From assembly GCA_949294185.1 (NCBI GenBank), contig CASFGA010000002.1, positions 1 through 64,000 on the forward strand: a stretch of 64,000 nt of DNA, written 5' to 3'. The position numbers and the translations under genes are program-made. Source of the DNA: an uncultured Bacteroides sp. (GTDB taxonomy: Bacteria > Bacteroidota > Bacteroidia > Bacteroidales > Bacteroidaceae). Position 1 is the first letter of the stretch. Every line of letters starts with the position of its first letter. The notes below the pieces were generated by a model that searched no databases, had not been told where the DNA came from, and was given only the letters and a program-made list of their open reading frames with translations. Below, piece by piece: positions 41,639 to 51,923 of this stretch.

Positions 41639-41711
41639 GCGGAAGTAGCTCAGTTGATAGAGCATTAGCCTTCCAAGCTGAGGGTCGCGGGTTTGAGTCC
41701 CGTCTTCCGCT
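41639..41711 (+). tRNA. tRNA-Gly (TCC), copy 2
   Basis: Identical to the copy 194 bases upstream, anticodon TCC. Followed by a terminator that closes the tRNA operon. Confidence 0.95.
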
Positions 41712-41718
41712 CTCCGGA

Positions 41719-41760
41719 GAATCAGGCAAACACCTACAGATGTTGCCTGATTCTTTTTTT
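41719..41760 (+). terminator. Rho-independent terminator of the tRNA cluster
   Basis: A stem AGAATCAGGCAA-CA/TGTTGCCTGATTCT of about 13 bp with a short loop, followed by eight T residues. Confidence 0.93.
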
Positions 41761-41950
41761 ATACTCCTTTCAAAAAAAATTCCAGGCTGACAAGATGGCA
41801 TTCGTACCTGCACATTCCTCTATTTCCATCACGAAGAGTTAATTTAAGAAAACAATCCAAAGATGGACTTGTTTTTGTTGAAACATGATGAAGACTCTGC
41901 AAAGAGATTCAGAAACAACACACATCAAAAACTTTTAAAAGGCTAAAAAG

Positions 41951-42928
41951 ATGAAAGAAGGATACATTGGAATTTTAACATCAGGAGGAGACGCTTCTGG
42001 GATGAATGCAACCATCCGCGCCATTACACGCAGCGCCATCTGCAACGGGTACAAAGTGAAAGGTATCTACCGGGGATACGAAGGACTGATCAATGATGAA
42101 ATCCGCGAACTTACCACCGAAGATGTAAGCAACATCATCCAGCGCGGAGGTACAATCTTGAAAACGGCACGTTCGAAGGAATTCGAGACACCGGAAGGCA
42201 GAAGAAAAGCATACGAAGTGATGCAGAAAGAAAAAATACACACCTTGTTTGTTATCGGAGGAGACGGTTCTCTGACGGGCGCGCGCATATTCGCGCAAGA
42301 GTATGATGTGCCATGCATCGGACTGCCCGGCACCATCGACAATGATTTGTGGGGCACAGACCTGACTATCGGATATGACACCGCGCTGAACACCATCGTG
42401 GAATGTGTGGACAAGATTCGCGATACGGCCACATCACACGAGCGAATCTTTTTTGTAGAGGTGATGGGAAGGGACGCGGGCTTTCTCGCGCAAAACAGTG
42501 CCATCGCTTCAGGCGCCGAAGCCGCCATCATCCCCGAAGACCAAACGGACACCGACCAGTTAGAAGAATTCATCGGGCGAGGCTTCCGCAAGACAAAAAA
42601 CAGCAGCATCGTGATCGTAACCGAAAGTCCCACGGGCAAAGGAGCCGCCTACTACGCTGAACGCGTCAGGAAAGAATATCCGCAATATGATGTCAGAGTC
42701 ACCATATTGGGCCATCTACAGCGTGGAGGCTCTCCAAGCGCGGGCGATCGCATTCTGGCGAGCCGTCTGGGATGTGCTTCCATTCAGGCAATGATGGAGG
42801 GGCAGCGCAATGTAATGATCGGCATCCGCAATGACAAGGTCGTTTATGTTCCTTTTGCCGAAGCCATCAAAAAGAACAAGCCTATCGACAAGAGCCTGAT
42901 TACGGTATTAAACGAATTGTCTATCTAA
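41951..42928 (+). CDS. pfkA: ATP-dependent 6-phosphofructokinase
   Basis: A 325-aa glycolytic enzyme phosphorylating fructose 6-phosphate. ATP-site [12 protein letters not shown] (about 11-22) and GGDGSLTGA (about 102-110), where the second Gly of GGDG marks ATP rather than pyrophosphate dependence. The catalytic TIDND motif and the substrate-binding MGRDAGF and [10 protein letters not shown] follow. The first loop has Ser where most PfkA have Pro (GGDAPG). Monocistronic as far as seen, with a 240-base leader region from the tRNA terminator. Confidence 0.95.
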   Translation: MKEGYIGILTSGGDASGMNATIRAITRSAICNGYKVKGIYRGYEGLINDEIRELTTEDVSNIIQRGGTILKTARSKEFETPEGRRKAYEVMQKEKIHTLFVIGGDGSLTGARIFAQEYDVPCIGLPGTIDNDLWGTDLTIGYDTALNTIVECVDKIRDTATSHERIFFVEVMGRDAGFLAQNSAIASGAEAAIIPEDQTDTDQLEEFIGRGFRKTKNSSIVIVTESPTGKGAAYYAERVRKEYPQYDVRVTILGHLQRGGSPSAGDRILASRLGCASIQAMMEGQRNVMIGIRNDKVVYVPFAEAIKKNKPIDKSLITVLNELSI

Positions 42929-43162
42929 GATTCAACCTCAATCCGATGCGGTTTCGCCTGCAAGAGCAAACCGCGTCATTCTTTCCAAACCAATTTTCCA
43001 ATGCGGTGAAAAGTCAAAGGCATGCTGATGAAAAACTGATTGTGCCCGCATGAAAGCATCGGTTGACTCCCAGTCCGGACAATCATCCAAAGGATTACTT
43101 TTATTCTTACTGCCGCATTCCGGAAAAAATATTTAGCTTTGCAACAATAAAGACTGGAGCAA

Positions 43163-43735
43163 ATGGACGGAACAACCCTTTATATCAAGAATATGGTCTG
43201 CAACCGCTGCATTATGGTGGTGGAAGAAATCCTGAAGCACGAAGGCTTTACACCGGAAACGATAGAATTGGGCAGGGCCGTGATTCTGGAAAAACTGACC
43301 AAAGAACAGCTTGAAACCGTGCGCAACCGACTGGAAGCGGTGGGTTTTGAACTGACCGACGACAAGCGCAGCCGCCTGACAGAGCGGATAAAGCAGGCCA
43401 TCATCGAACTGATATACCAATACAACGGAGAATTGCATACCAATCTGTCTGACTTTCTGACAGAACGATGCGGACAGGATTACAGCACCCTAAGCAAGCT
43501 TTTCTCTGAGACAAACGGAATTACCATCGAGAAATATTTCATCATGCAACGGGTGGAGCGGGTTAAAGAACTTTTAATCTACGACGAACTCTCGCTAAAC
43601 GAAATAGCCGACCTGATGAACTACTCAAGCACAGCGCATCTTAGCGCCCAATTCAAAAGCATAACAGGAATACCGCCCAGTCAGTTCAAAAAACAGGCAG
43701 AGCCAAAACGTCGTCCTTTAGACCAAATAATCTGA
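43163..43735 (+). CDS. HMA-domain/AraC-type fusion regulator, putative copper sensor
   Basis: A 190-aa protein with an unusual architecture. Residues 1-75 have the ferredoxin-like heavy-metal-associated pattern with a C13-N-R-C16 metal site ([17 protein letters not shown]) and a second half [20 protein letters not shown]. Residues 80-185 form an AraC/XylS double helix-turn-helix ([54 protein letters not shown]). It lies about 100 bases upstream of copA in the same direction, so it is predicted to sense copper(I) and activate copA. The -7-like TAGCTTTG at 43134-43141 may drive it. Confidence 0.85.
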   Translation: MDGTTLYIKNMVCNRCIMVVEEILKHEGFTPETIELGRAVILEKLTKEQLETVRNRLEAVGFELTDDKRSRLTERIKQAIIELIYQYNGELHTNLSDFLTERCGQDYSTLSKLFSETNGITIEKYFIMQRVERVKELLIYDELSLNEIADLMNYSSTAHLSAQFKSITGIPPSQFKKQAEPKRRPLDQII

Positions 43736-43786
43736 AACCTGTAAATCATATCCATAATTATATAAGAACATACGAAGAAAAGCTGT

Positions 43787-43794
43787 TACTTTTG
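43787..43794 (+). promoter_or_regulatory. Candidate copA promoter (-7 box), possibly activator-dependent
   Basis: An exact TACTTTTG 40 bases before the copA ATG, with no recognisable TTTG at the -33 position (TTATATAAG there instead). A missing -33 element would suit activation by the neighbouring HMA-AraC regulator; this is inference. Confidence 0.4.
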
Positions 43795-43833
43795 CCGACA
43801 GAAACAAGAACCAAATCAAAGCAACAGCCTATC

Positions 43834-46047
43834 ATGAGCGAAACAAAAACCGTCAAAAAAGATTTTCCCGTGCTCGAAATGAGTTGCGCGGCCTGTGCCG
43901 CACGGGTAGACAAAACACTCAACCGGCAGCCGGGCGTATGCGCCGCAAGCGTCAACTATGCAGCAGCCACGGCTACTGTGGAATATGACCCGAAGCTTTG
44001 CACGCCGGAAAGTCTGAAGGCCGCCGTACAAGCCGCGGGATATGACCTTGTAATCACCGCCGACAAGGAAGAAAGCGCAAAAGAAACAGAGAATGCCCAC
44101 GAAAACCACTATCAAACGCTGAAAAGGCGCGCTTTATGGGCCGTTCTGCTCTCTATCCCCATCGTCATCATCAGCATGTTTTTCATCGACATGCCTTATG
44201 CCAAATACATTGTGTGGCTACTCTCCACTCCTGTTGTCTTCTGGATGGGAAGGGGATTCTATATCAATGCGTGGAAACAGTCAAGGCACGGCAGCGCCAA
44301 CATGGACACTCTGGTAGCAAACAGCACCGGCATAGCCTATCTTTTCAGCCTGTTCAATCTCTTTTTCCCCGATTTCTGGCTGAACCGAGGCATACAACCG
44401 CACATTTACTTCGAGGCATCGAGTGTCATCATCGCCTTCATCCTGCTGGGAAGACTGATGGAAGAACGGGCTAAAGGCAACACATCTGAAGCTATCCGCA
44501 AGCTAATGGGGCTACAGCCCAAGACCGTCACGCTTCTCACCCCGCAAGGCGAACTGCATGAGACCGACATCAATCGGGTAAAGCCCGGCGATACACTCAT
44601 TGTGAAACCTGGAGAAAAAATTGCGGTAGACGGAACCGTGACGGAAGGAAGCTCATACGTAGACGAAAGCATGTTGAGCGGCGAACCCGTGCCTGTAGAA
44701 AAGACCGTTTCCTCAAAAGTCTTTGCCGGAACTATCAATCAAAAAGGAAGTTTTCACTTCAAGGCCGAAAAAGTGGGAAGCGAGACAATGCTGTCGCAGA
44801 TTATACGAATGGTGCAGGATGCCCAAGGGAGCAAGCCGCCCATCCAGAAGCTTGTCGACCGCATTGCGGCTGTTTTCGTTCCTGTCATTATGGGAATCGC
44901 CCTGCTTTCGTTTATCTTATGGACATGTCTTGAACCGGAAAACGGATTTACCCACGGACTTCTGGCCGCCGTTACGGTTTTGATTATCGCCTGCCCCTGC
45001 GCCTTAGGGCTGGCTACTCCTACCGCCATCATGGTAGGCATAGGCAAAGGAGCTGAAATGGGCATCCTGATAAAGGATGCCGAAAGTCTGGAAAGTGCCA
45101 GACAAGCAGATACCATCGTGCTTGACAAGACGGGAACAATCACTGAAGGAAAGCCGACGGTGACCGACCTGGTATGGAAAACAGAGACGCCACTGCTAAA
45201 AGATGCATTCTACACTTTGGAAAAGCATTCCGAACACCCGCTCGCAGAGGCCATCGCCAATCATCTGCAAGGCAATGCGCGGACTGTCGAACAGTATGAA
45301 AGTCTTCCGGGATTCGGCATCAGCGGCATAATCGGAGAAAAGCGTTTCTACGCCGGAAACCGTCGGCTGATGGAAGCCCGACATATCGGTACAGACAGCC
45401 GTCTGACCGAGGAAGCCGACCGAATGGCGGCTGAAATGAAAACTGTCGTCTGGTTTTCCGACGACAATGAAGCACTGGCAGTCGCCGCCATCACCGACCG
45501 TATCAAAGAATCCTCCCGCTCTGCCATCGAAAGCCTCCACCAAATGGGGATAGACACCTACATGCTCACCGGAGACAATGAGAAAGCCGCAGCTGTCATG
45601 GCCGAAAAAGCCGGTGTCCGGCATTATCGGGCCGAAGTGCTGCCTGCCCAGAAAGCCGAATTCGTAAAAGAACTTCAGAAACAAGGGAAACACGTAGCCA
45701 TGGTGGGAGACGGCATCAACGACAGCGCCGCTCTGGCGCAGGCAGACTTGAGCATCGCAATGGGAAAAGGCAGCGACATTGCAATGGATGTGGCGAAAAT
45801 GACAATAATCTCCTCTGATCTGGGCAAGATTGCCGAAGCCATCCGCCTTTCCACCCTGACCGTGCGCACCATCCGCCAGAATCTTTTCTGGGCGTTCATA
45901 TACAATCTCATCGGAATCCCCATAGCCGCCGGCATCCTTTATCCGGTCAACGGATTTTTGCTCAATCCCATGATAGCAGGTGCAGCCATGGCAATGAGCA
46001 GCGTCAGCGTGGTAACGAACAGTCTGCGGCTGAAGAAAAGACATTAA
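43834..46047 (+). CDS. copA: Copper-translocating P-type ATPase CopA
   Basis: A 737-aa P1B-1 ATPase exporting Cu(I) across the inner membrane. One N-terminal metal-binding domain (C18-A-A-C21 in [10 protein letters not shown]), eight membrane helices, the transport-site C387-P-C389 in [13 protein letters not shown], the phosphorylated D431 in DKTGT, the SEHPLAEAI nucleotide motif, TGDNEKAA and [10 protein letters not shown]. The last helix pair carries YN and MxxSS ([13 protein letters not shown]), which defines Cu(I) selectivity. The ATG at 43834 is chosen over an upstream TTG that overlaps the -7 box. Preceded by its putative HMA-AraC regulator. Confidence 0.95.
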   Translation: MSETKTVKKDFPVLEMSCAACAARVDKTLNRQPGVCAASVNYAAATATVEYDPKLCTPESLKAAVQAAGYDLVITADKEESAKETENAHENHYQTLKRRALWAVLLSIPIVIISMFFIDMPYAKYIVWLLSTPVVFWMGRGFYINAWKQSRHGSANMDTLVANSTGIAYLFSLFNLFFPDFWLNRGIQPHIYFEASSVIIAFILLGRLMEERAKGNTSEAIRKLMGLQPKTVTLLTPQGELHETDINRVKPGDTLIVKPGEKIAVDGTVTEGSSYVDESMLSGEPVPVEKTVSSKVFAGTINQKGSFHFKAEKVGSETMLSQIIRMVQDAQGSKPPIQKLVDRIAAVFVPVIMGIALLSFILWTCLEPENGFTHGLLAAVTVLIIACPCALGLATPTAIMVGIGKGAEMGILIKDAESLESARQADTIVLDKTGTITEGKPTVTDLVWKTETPLLKDAFYTLEKHSEHPLAEAIANHLQGNARTVEQYESLPGFGISGIIGEKRFYAGNRRLMEARHIGTDSRLTEEADRMAAEMKTVVWFSDDNEALAVAAITDRIKESSRSAIESLHQMGIDTYMLTGDNEKAAAVMAEKAGVRHYRAEVLPAQKAEFVKELQKQGKHVAMVGDGINDSAALAQADLSIAMGKGSDIAMDVAKMTIISSDLGKIAEAIRLSTLTVRTIRQNLFWAFIYNLIGIPIAAGILYPVNGFLLNPMIAGAAMAMSSVSVVTNSLRLKKRH

Positions 46048-46093
46048 GGCAAGAGAATCCGCCGTTTTCATTATGGCAAACGCCTAATCGGAT

Positions 46094-46141
46094 AAGGAGG
46101 AAATTTCGGTTTCAACAGCATAAGCCGAAATTTCCTCCTTT
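46094..46141. terminator. Bidirectional terminator between copA and mfd
   Basis: An 18-bp near-perfect stem (AAGGAGGAAATTTCGG-TT/AA-CCGAAATTTCCTCCTT) between convergent genes. Confidence 0.9.
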
Positions 46142-46197
46142 ACAAATCCGACACGACAAGCGTCTGCCGTCTGATTTTCCCTATACAGCCAAACAGG

Positions 46198-49100
46198 TCA
46201 GCAAGACACAATCTCCTGAAGGATGCTCACCGCCGACAGCACATCGTGTATATCCTTTACGACCATGCTCCTCTTTCCATTCTGTTCACGCAGGTTACAG
46301 TCGCGCGGATACTTCGACATGTAAGTGATTATCTTGCCAAACGCCTGACTTTGATAATAGGGACTCTCCAGATTGCTCACGAAAAACAGCACCATCCTCC
46401 CTGCTTTAAGCACGACCTTCTCAATGCCCAGGCGTTTTGCCAGACGGCGCAGGGACACGATGCGTATCAGCTCTTCTCCTTCAGGGGGTATCTTGCCGAA
46501 ACGGTCTGTCAAACGCGACTTGAATGCCTCTACATCCCTGTCCAGTTCCAGTTTATCCAACTCCCGATACAGCAGCATACGCTCGCTGCTGCTTGGAATA
46601 TACTCATTCGGAAAGAGCAGCTCGAGATCGCTCTCTACCGTACATTCGTCAACAAACTCTTCGCCGCTTATCTTCTCCTCACCGGCCTTGATTTCTTCGG
46701 CATACAAGTCGGCGAACTCATCGTTCTTCAGTTCCTTTACCGCCTCCGAAAGAATCTTCTGATAGGTTTCATAGCCCAGATCGGCGATGAATCCACTCTG
46801 TTCGGCCCCCAACATATTTCCTGCGCCCCGGATATCCAAATCCTGCATGGCTATATGGATTCCGCTTCCCAAGTCACTAAAGTTCTCAATGGCCTGCAAA
46901 CGGCGCTTGGCCTCAGGGGTAAGCGATGAAAGCGGCGGGGCAAGCAGGTAGCAGAACGCCTTCTTGTTGCTCCGCCCTACCCGTCCGCGCATCTGATGCA
47001 AGTCACTCAATCCGAAATTCTGCGCTTCATTGATGATGATGGTATTGGCATTCGGTATGTCAATACCGCTCTCAATGATGGTAGTGGCAAGCAATACATC
47101 ATAATCATAGTTTACAAAATCGAATATGATCTTTTCAAGCTCGTCGGGCTGCATCTGTCCGTGACCGATACATACACGGCAATCGGGAATGTTTCTCAGT
47201 ATCATATCCTTCAGTCCTGCCAGATTCTGGATGCGATTGTTTACGAAAAAAACCTGTCCGTTGCGGCTCATCTCAAAATTTATTGCCTCTGAAATGATTT
47301 CTTCATTAAAGGTATGTACCTCCGTCTGTATGGGATAACGGTTGGGAGGCGGTGTCTGAATCACCGAAAGATCCCTTGCTCCCATCAGCGAGAACTGGAG
47401 AGTGCGCGGGATGGGCGTAGCGGTCATGGTCAATGTATCTACATTCACCTTTATTTGGCGGAGCTTTTCCTTCACGCTTACGCCGAACTTCTGCTCTTCG
47501 TCTATAATCAGCAGACCCAAATCCTTAAACTTCACATTCTTCCCGATAATCTTATGCGTACCGATCAATATGTTGATCTTTCCGTCTGCCAGTTCCTTCA
47601 GGATGCGTGTCGTGTCTTTCGCCGTCCGTGCGCGGCTTAAATAATCCACTTTGCAAGGCATATCCTCCAGTCGCTTGCTGAACGTCTGGAAATGCTGATA
47701 TGCCAATACGGTTGTAGGCACAAGCACCGCCACCTGCTTGTTGTCGGCTACCGCCTTGAATGCCGCACGAACAGCCACTTCCGTCTTTCCGAATCCCACA
47801 TCACCACATACCAGACGATCCATCGGACGGTCGCTTTCCATATCCGCCTTTACATCCTGCGTGGCTTTCAACTGGTCGGGCGTATCTTCATAAAGGAAAC
47901 TTGCTTCCAGCTCATGCTGCAAAAAGCTGTCCGGACTATACTTGAACCCCTTTTCCTGCTTGCGCTGCGAGTAAAGCTTGATAAGGTCGCGGGCAATATC
48001 CTTAATCTTGGTCTTGGTCCGCTCCTTCAGTTTCTCCCACGCACCGGTACCCAACTTGCTGATGCGCGGCTGTTCGCCCTCCTTCCCCTTATATTTGGAG
48101 ATTTTATGCAAGGAGTGAATGGAGACAAACACCACATCATCATTCTGGTATACCAGCTTGATAACCTCCTGCGTAGTATTCCCGTTCGGAATACGAACCA
48201 GTCCTGCAAAGCGTCCGATGCCATGATCGATATGCACCACGTAGTCTCCCGGTTCGAATTCATTCAGTTCCTTCAGCGAAAGAGCCACCTTCCCGCTGCG
48301 CGCCTTGTCACTACGGAGATTGTATTTATGGAAACGGTCGAATATCTGGTGGTCGGTAAAGATACAGCACTTCAGCGTATGGTCGATGAAGCCTTCATGC
48401 AGCGTATGGTCAACCGGCTCGAACGTTATATGGTCTTTTCGTTCCTTAAAAATATCCCGCAAACGGTCTGTCTGCTTCACACTGTCGGAACATATATACA
48501 ATGTATATCCGCGCTGCATATAGTCAGTAAACGTACTGGCTACAAGGTCAAAGTTTTTATGGAAAATGGGCTGGATGGATGTTTCAAAGCCCAAAACAGC
48601 TTGGGCAGTACCAACCGACTTGTGTCCAAAGTCTATACGGCGGAAATCCAATGAGCGGACGGTAAACTCCGCACCGTCAATCAGCCTTTTCTCCAGATTC
48701 ATCAGGTCGGTCTGCTCACCCTCATAAGCTTTCAGTGCCTGCGGCGACAAGACTTCATCGTGAACCGCCTGTATCCGCTCGCGCACCCAAAGCAAATCCT
48801 TTACCCACAAGACCGTGTCGCGGGGAATGAAATCGAAGAAGCTGATATCGCTTTCCGAAGTGCATGTCAGTTCCGGAACAATGCTTACCGAGTCTTTCCT
48901 CTCTTTTGACAATTGAGTCTCGACCTCAAAAGTACGGATGCTGTCTATTTCCTCACCGAAAAAATCGATGCGGTAAGGGTATTCCGAAGCGAACGAATAG
49001 ACATCAAGGATGCTTCCACGCATGGCAAACTGTCCGGGTTCATATACATAATCCACATGTTCAAAGCCATAACGTACAAGCTCCTCAGTTATCTTTTCCG

Positions 49101-49557
49101 TTTCAATCTGTTGCCCCACCTTCAGCACGATGGTCTGCTCGTCCAAAGCCCTGCGTGAAACCACTTTTTCTGCAAGAGCATCCGGAAATGTCACCACGAC
49201 CAAATCTTTTTTTTGACCTATCCGGCTCAACACTTCGGTGCGCAATATTTCGTTTGCCGCATCTTTCTGTCCGTATTTTATGGCACGGCGATACGACGAA
49301 GGAAAGAACAAAGTGTCCTCATCCCCGTTTGCCTGAACGATATCATGATAGAAATATCCCGCTTCTTCCCCGTCATTCAGAATAAAGACATATATTCCCG
49401 GCCTTTTCTTTACAAAGGCAGAAGCAAACAGCGAGGCACACGAAGCGTGCATTCCCTCTATGTAAACCGTCTTAATGTCTTTGTTTTCCAATGCAGAAGC
49501 TAATCCCAGCACGCCGGGATGCTTGGAGTAAAATTGCTGAAGTGCTGTTATTGTCAT
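46198..49557 (-). CDS. mfd: Transcription-repair coupling factor Mfd
   Basis: A 1119-aa DNA translocase that removes stalled RNA polymerase from lesions and recruits UvrA. Order: UvrB-homology region (about 1-340), RNA polymerase interaction domain (about 460-530, ELNEFEPGDYVVHIDHGIGRFAG), then RecG-like helicase domains with VCGDVGFGKTEVAVRAAF (Walker A), IIDEEQKFGV (Walker B), TMTATPIPRTL, the second RecA domain ending QMRGRVGRS, and the C-terminal TRCF domain. All expected motifs are intact. The ATG at 49557 (MTITALQQFYSK) is preferred over upstream in-frame extensions. Divergent from the large TPR gene. Confidence 0.96.
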   Translation of the reverse strand: MTITALQQFYSKHPGVLGLASALENKDIKTVYIEGMHASCASLFASAFVKKRPGIYVFILNDGEEAGYFYHDIVQANGDEDTLFFPSSYRRAIKYGQKDAANEILRTEVLSRIGQKKDLVVVTFPDALAEKVVSRRALDEQTIVLKVGQQIETEKITEELVRYGFEHVDYVYEPGQFAMRGSILDVYSFASEYPYRIDFFGEEIDSIRTFEVETQLSKERKDSVSIVPELTCTSESDISFFDFIPRDTVLWVKDLLWVRERIQAVHDEVLSPQALKAYEGEQTDLMNLEKRLIDGAEFTVRSLDFRRIDFGHKSVGTAQAVLGFETSIQPIFHKNFDLVASTFTDYMQRGYTLYICSDSVKQTDRLRDIFKERKDHITFEPVDHTLHEGFIDHTLKCCIFTDHQIFDRFHKYNLRSDKARSGKVALSLKELNEFEPGDYVVHIDHGIGRFAGLVRIPNGNTTQEVIKLVYQNDDVVFVSIHSLHKISKYKGKEGEQPRISKLGTGAWEKLKERTKTKIKDIARDLIKLYSQRKQEKGFKYSPDSFLQHELEASFLYEDTPDQLKATQDVKADMESDRPMDRLVCGDVGFGKTEVAVRAAFKAVADNKQVAVLVPTTVLAYQHFQTFSKRLEDMPCKVDYLSRARTAKDTTRILKELADGKINILIGTHKIIGKNVKFKDLGLLIIDEEQKFGVSVKEKLRQIKVNVDTLTMTATPIPRTLQFSLMGARDLSVIQTPPPNRYPIQTEVHTFNEEIISEAINFEMSRNGQVFFVNNRIQNLAGLKDMILRNIPDCRVCIGHGQMQPDELEKIIFDFVNYDYDVLLATTIIESGIDIPNANTIIINEAQNFGLSDLHQMRGRVGRSNKKAFCYLLAPPLSSLTPEAKRRLQAIENFSDLGSGIHIAMQDLDIRGAGNMLGAEQSGFIADLGYETYQKILSEAVKELKNDEFADLYAEEIKAGEEKISGEEFVDECTVESDLELLFPNEYIPSSSERMLLYRELDKLELDRDVEAFKSRLTDRFGKIPPEGEELIRIVSLRRLAKRLGIEKVVLKAGRMVLFFVSNLESPYYQSQAFGKIITYMSKYPRDCNLREQNGKRSMVVKDIHDVLSAVSILQEIVSC

Positions 49558-49572
49558 TAGTTCTTCGGATAG

Positions 49573-49606
49573 TTGGCGCAAAATTATAAAATAATTGCTA
49601 CATTTG
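49573..49606 (+). promoter_or_regulatory. Candidate promoter of the large TPR gene
   Basis: TTG at 49573-49575, a 23-bp spacer and an exact TACATTTG at 49599-49606; the ATG at 49626 follows after a very short leader. Confidence 0.45.
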
Positions 49607-49625
49607 TTCCCTATTCCATACATAA

Positions 49626-51785
49626 ATGTATTACGACATCATCAAACTATTGAAAGGCCGACGGCTGAAAGAAGCTGTCGAACTGCTGGGACTGCTGGCA
49701 TCCGACTCCGGAAACTGGCAAGTGAAATCGGAAGTGGAAAACCTCAAGACCACTTACGGCTATATGCTGCAATATGCAGCTCAGGGCATGAAAGACCCCG
49801 AACGGGACAAAATGTACGCCCAGCTTATACGCAAAAGTTACGAACTGGCAGACCGCGCCGAATATTCACGCAACAATATGAGCGGGCAGGGGCATCACAG
49901 TGACCTGTTCCGCACCTTCAAACGGACACCGCCCCCAACCTACAGCGAGCTTTGCCTCACGCTGGAATCAATTACTGAAGATATGGGTGTCGTCCCCCTT
50001 ATGGTGAACGATGAAGACCAACGCCGGTCAAAGATGAAAGAGTTGGGTATAAGACATGAAAAGGCCGTGGACACCTTGTTTGAAAAGATATGGATATCCG
50101 ACGGATGGACAGATGAAGAATCTAAAGAGGCGCATGCTCTGCTCCGTTCGGTACTGATTCCGGCAAACGACCTTGCCGTCATGATAAGCGCCGTCACCGT
50201 AAGTCTGCTCGGCATCTTCGACGCCCGCAAGTTCCAGTTCCTGCTTACTGCCTATAACGAGCATCAGGAAGAACTGATTACCCAACGAGCCCTTGTCGGA
50301 ATCACTTTAGTCGCTTTCCACCAACAAGACCGTCTGGCTCTTTATCCGGAGTTTATCGCCGCCCTGTCACTGCTCGCCGAATCTCCCCACGCGCTCAAAC
50401 AGCTCCACAACATACAGATACTGCTCCTTTTGTCACGCGAAACCGTCAAGATTGACAAGAAGATGCGTGAGGAAATCATACCCCAAATGATGAAAAGCCA
50501 ACAGCTGAACAAAGCCGACTTCAGCATCACCGACCTGGAAGATCTGGAGGATATGAATCCGGAGTGGAAAGCAGACATGGAGAAGATGGGAGAGCGCATC
50601 CGCGAACTGAGCGAACTACAGATGGAAGGAGCGGACACTTACATGACAACCTTCTGCCAACTGAAGACTTACCCGTTCTTTTTCCATATATCACACTGGT
50701 TTTATCCGTTCGACAAGCAGGTGCCGGAAGTGGCAGCCTTGTTTGAAACAGGACAAATAAACGACAAATCGCTCATAAACCTTATGCTGAACTCACCTTT
50801 GTTCTGCAATTCAGACAAATATTCATTCTGCCTTACGGTCAATTCCATCCCACCCTCACAACGCCAGGCCCTAAGCATGCAGATTGACGAACAGAATGAC
50901 TGGATGAAACAAAACTTGAACTCGGCGGAAGAACAGGCCAACGTGATATGCCGCCAGTACATTCACGACTTATACCGCTTCTTCAAGCTGAGCACATTCC
51001 GCAAGGAATTCAATGATATCTTTTCCGGAAACATGTCGCTTTGGGAATGCACATTCCTGCGGCCGCTCATCCTGACAGAAGAATACCGGAAACCGATAGC
51101 CGACTATCTGTTTTCGAAAAATTATCCGGAAGAAGCTGCAAGACTGTATAAGGAACAGGCCGGACTCACCCCCGAAAACGTGGAAGTATGGCAGAAGCTG
51201 GGATTCTGCTACCAGAAAGGAAAACAATATACCGAGGCAATCAACTCATATATACAGGCCGATATCCTGAAACCAGACCACCTGTGGACACTGAAGCATT
51301 TAGCACAATGCCATAAGCGGATGCAAAACCATCAGAAAGCACTTTCATACTTCAGGCACATAGAGGCCATGCAGCCGGAAGACCTGAATCTGCTGATGCA
51401 GATAGGACAATGTCTGGCCGAACTGCACAAGCATGAAGAAGCCCTCAACTATTTCTTCAAGGTGGAATATCTGAGCAAAAAACCTGCCGGCGCATGGCGC
51501 GCTATCGGATGGTGCTACTTCATGCAGCATAAATACGAGGATGCCTCCCGCATCTATGAGAAGCTGTGCGCATCTGAAGAAGTCCGCTTTTCAGATTACC
51601 TCAATGCCGGCCATGTTTATCTGATCCGCAACATGGTGGCTCAGGCACTGGAGCGTTACCGTCAGGCCAAAGACCTCTGCAAGTCGTATGATGAATTCAT
51701 CTGCGCATATCAGGCGGACAAAGACATCATGCTGGAACACGGCATCACGGAAGAATATTTCTATCTGATACCAGACCTGCTGTAG
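49626..51785 (+). CDS. Large tetratricopeptide repeat protein, function unknown
   Basis: A 719-aa protein with no signal peptide or membrane helix. The N-terminal two thirds (1-490) are helical without an assigned domain, beginning YYDIIKLLKGRRLKEAVELL. The C-terminal third (about 495-690) has at least five TPR units, for example LYKEQAGLTPENVEVWQKLG, KQYTEAINSYIQADILKPD, NHQKALSYFRHIEAMQPEDL and HKYEDASRIYEKLC. It is presumably a cytoplasmic interaction scaffold. Only 68 bases separate its start from the divergent mfd start, so regulation may be shared. I do not recognise a specific role. Confidence 0.88.
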   Translation: MYYDIIKLLKGRRLKEAVELLGLLASDSGNWQVKSEVENLKTTYGYMLQYAAQGMKDPERDKMYAQLIRKSYELADRAEYSRNNMSGQGHHSDLFRTFKRTPPPTYSELCLTLESITEDMGVVPLMVNDEDQRRSKMKELGIRHEKAVDTLFEKIWISDGWTDEESKEAHALLRSVLIPANDLAVMISAVTVSLLGIFDARKFQFLLTAYNEHQEELITQRALVGITLVAFHQQDRLALYPEFIAALSLLAESPHALKQLHNIQILLLLSRETVKIDKKMREEIIPQMMKSQQLNKADFSITDLEDLEDMNPEWKADMEKMGERIRELSELQMEGADTYMTTFCQLKTYPFFFHISHWFYPFDKQVPEVAALFETGQINDKSLINLMLNSPLFCNSDKYSFCLTVNSIPPSQRQALSMQIDEQNDWMKQNLNSAEEQANVICRQYIHDLYRFFKLSTFRKEFNDIFSGNMSLWECTFLRPLILTEEYRKPIADYLFSKNYPEEAARLYKEQAGLTPENVEVWQKLGFCYQKGKQYTEAINSYIQADILKPDHLWTLKHLAQCHKRMQNHQKALSYFRHIEAMQPEDLNLLMQIGQCLAELHKHEEALNYFFKVEYLSKKPAGAWRAIGWCYFMQHKYEDASRIYEKLCASEEVRFSDYLNAGHVYLIRNMVAQALERYRQAKDLCKSYDEFICAYQADKDIMLEHGITEEYFYLIPDLL

Positions 51786-51860
51786 CCATGCATTTAAAAC
51801 ATTGATAATATAAGTGAAAAACAATATATGCGGATGCTTCCAAACAAAATATTCCGTATA

Positions 51861-51910
51861 TTTGAAACCGTATCGGAAAGGGCCTGCCAGATTTCCGATA
51901 CGGTTTCAAA
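51861..51910. repeat. Perfect 19-bp inverted repeat upstream of an envelope protein gene
   Basis: TTTGAAACCGTATCGGAAA (51861-51879) is exactly repeated in inverse at 51892-51910 with a 12-base loop. The right arm ends 13 bases before the ATG at 51924, and the left arm begins with a TATATTTG -7-like box (51857-51864). No T run follows. Confidence 0.85.
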
Positions 51911-51923
51911 ACTGTATGTCCCT

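Larger units (their letters stand above)
41347..41711 (+). repeat. Tandem duplication of a tRNA-Tyr/tRNA-Gly unit
   Basis: The two units have a period of 194 bases. The 15-base Tyr-Gly spacers differ at only one base (CTGCCAAAGAACAAT against CCGCCAAAGAACAAT), and the tRNAs look identical, pointing to recent duplication or strong concerted evolution. The spacer between units (41518-41540) differs from the sequence before copy 1 except for a TGC/CGGGCAAG edge. Confidence 0.9.

Noticed and set aside
41244..41813. Several 62-100 codon frames across the tRNA region on both strands
   Set aside because: They are read through tRNA genes; the tRNA structures explain the sequence, and the repeated peptide text simply mirrors the duplication.
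51861..51910. An invertible promoter of the Bacteroides type
   Set aside because: Only 12 bases separate the arms, far less than known invertible segments.
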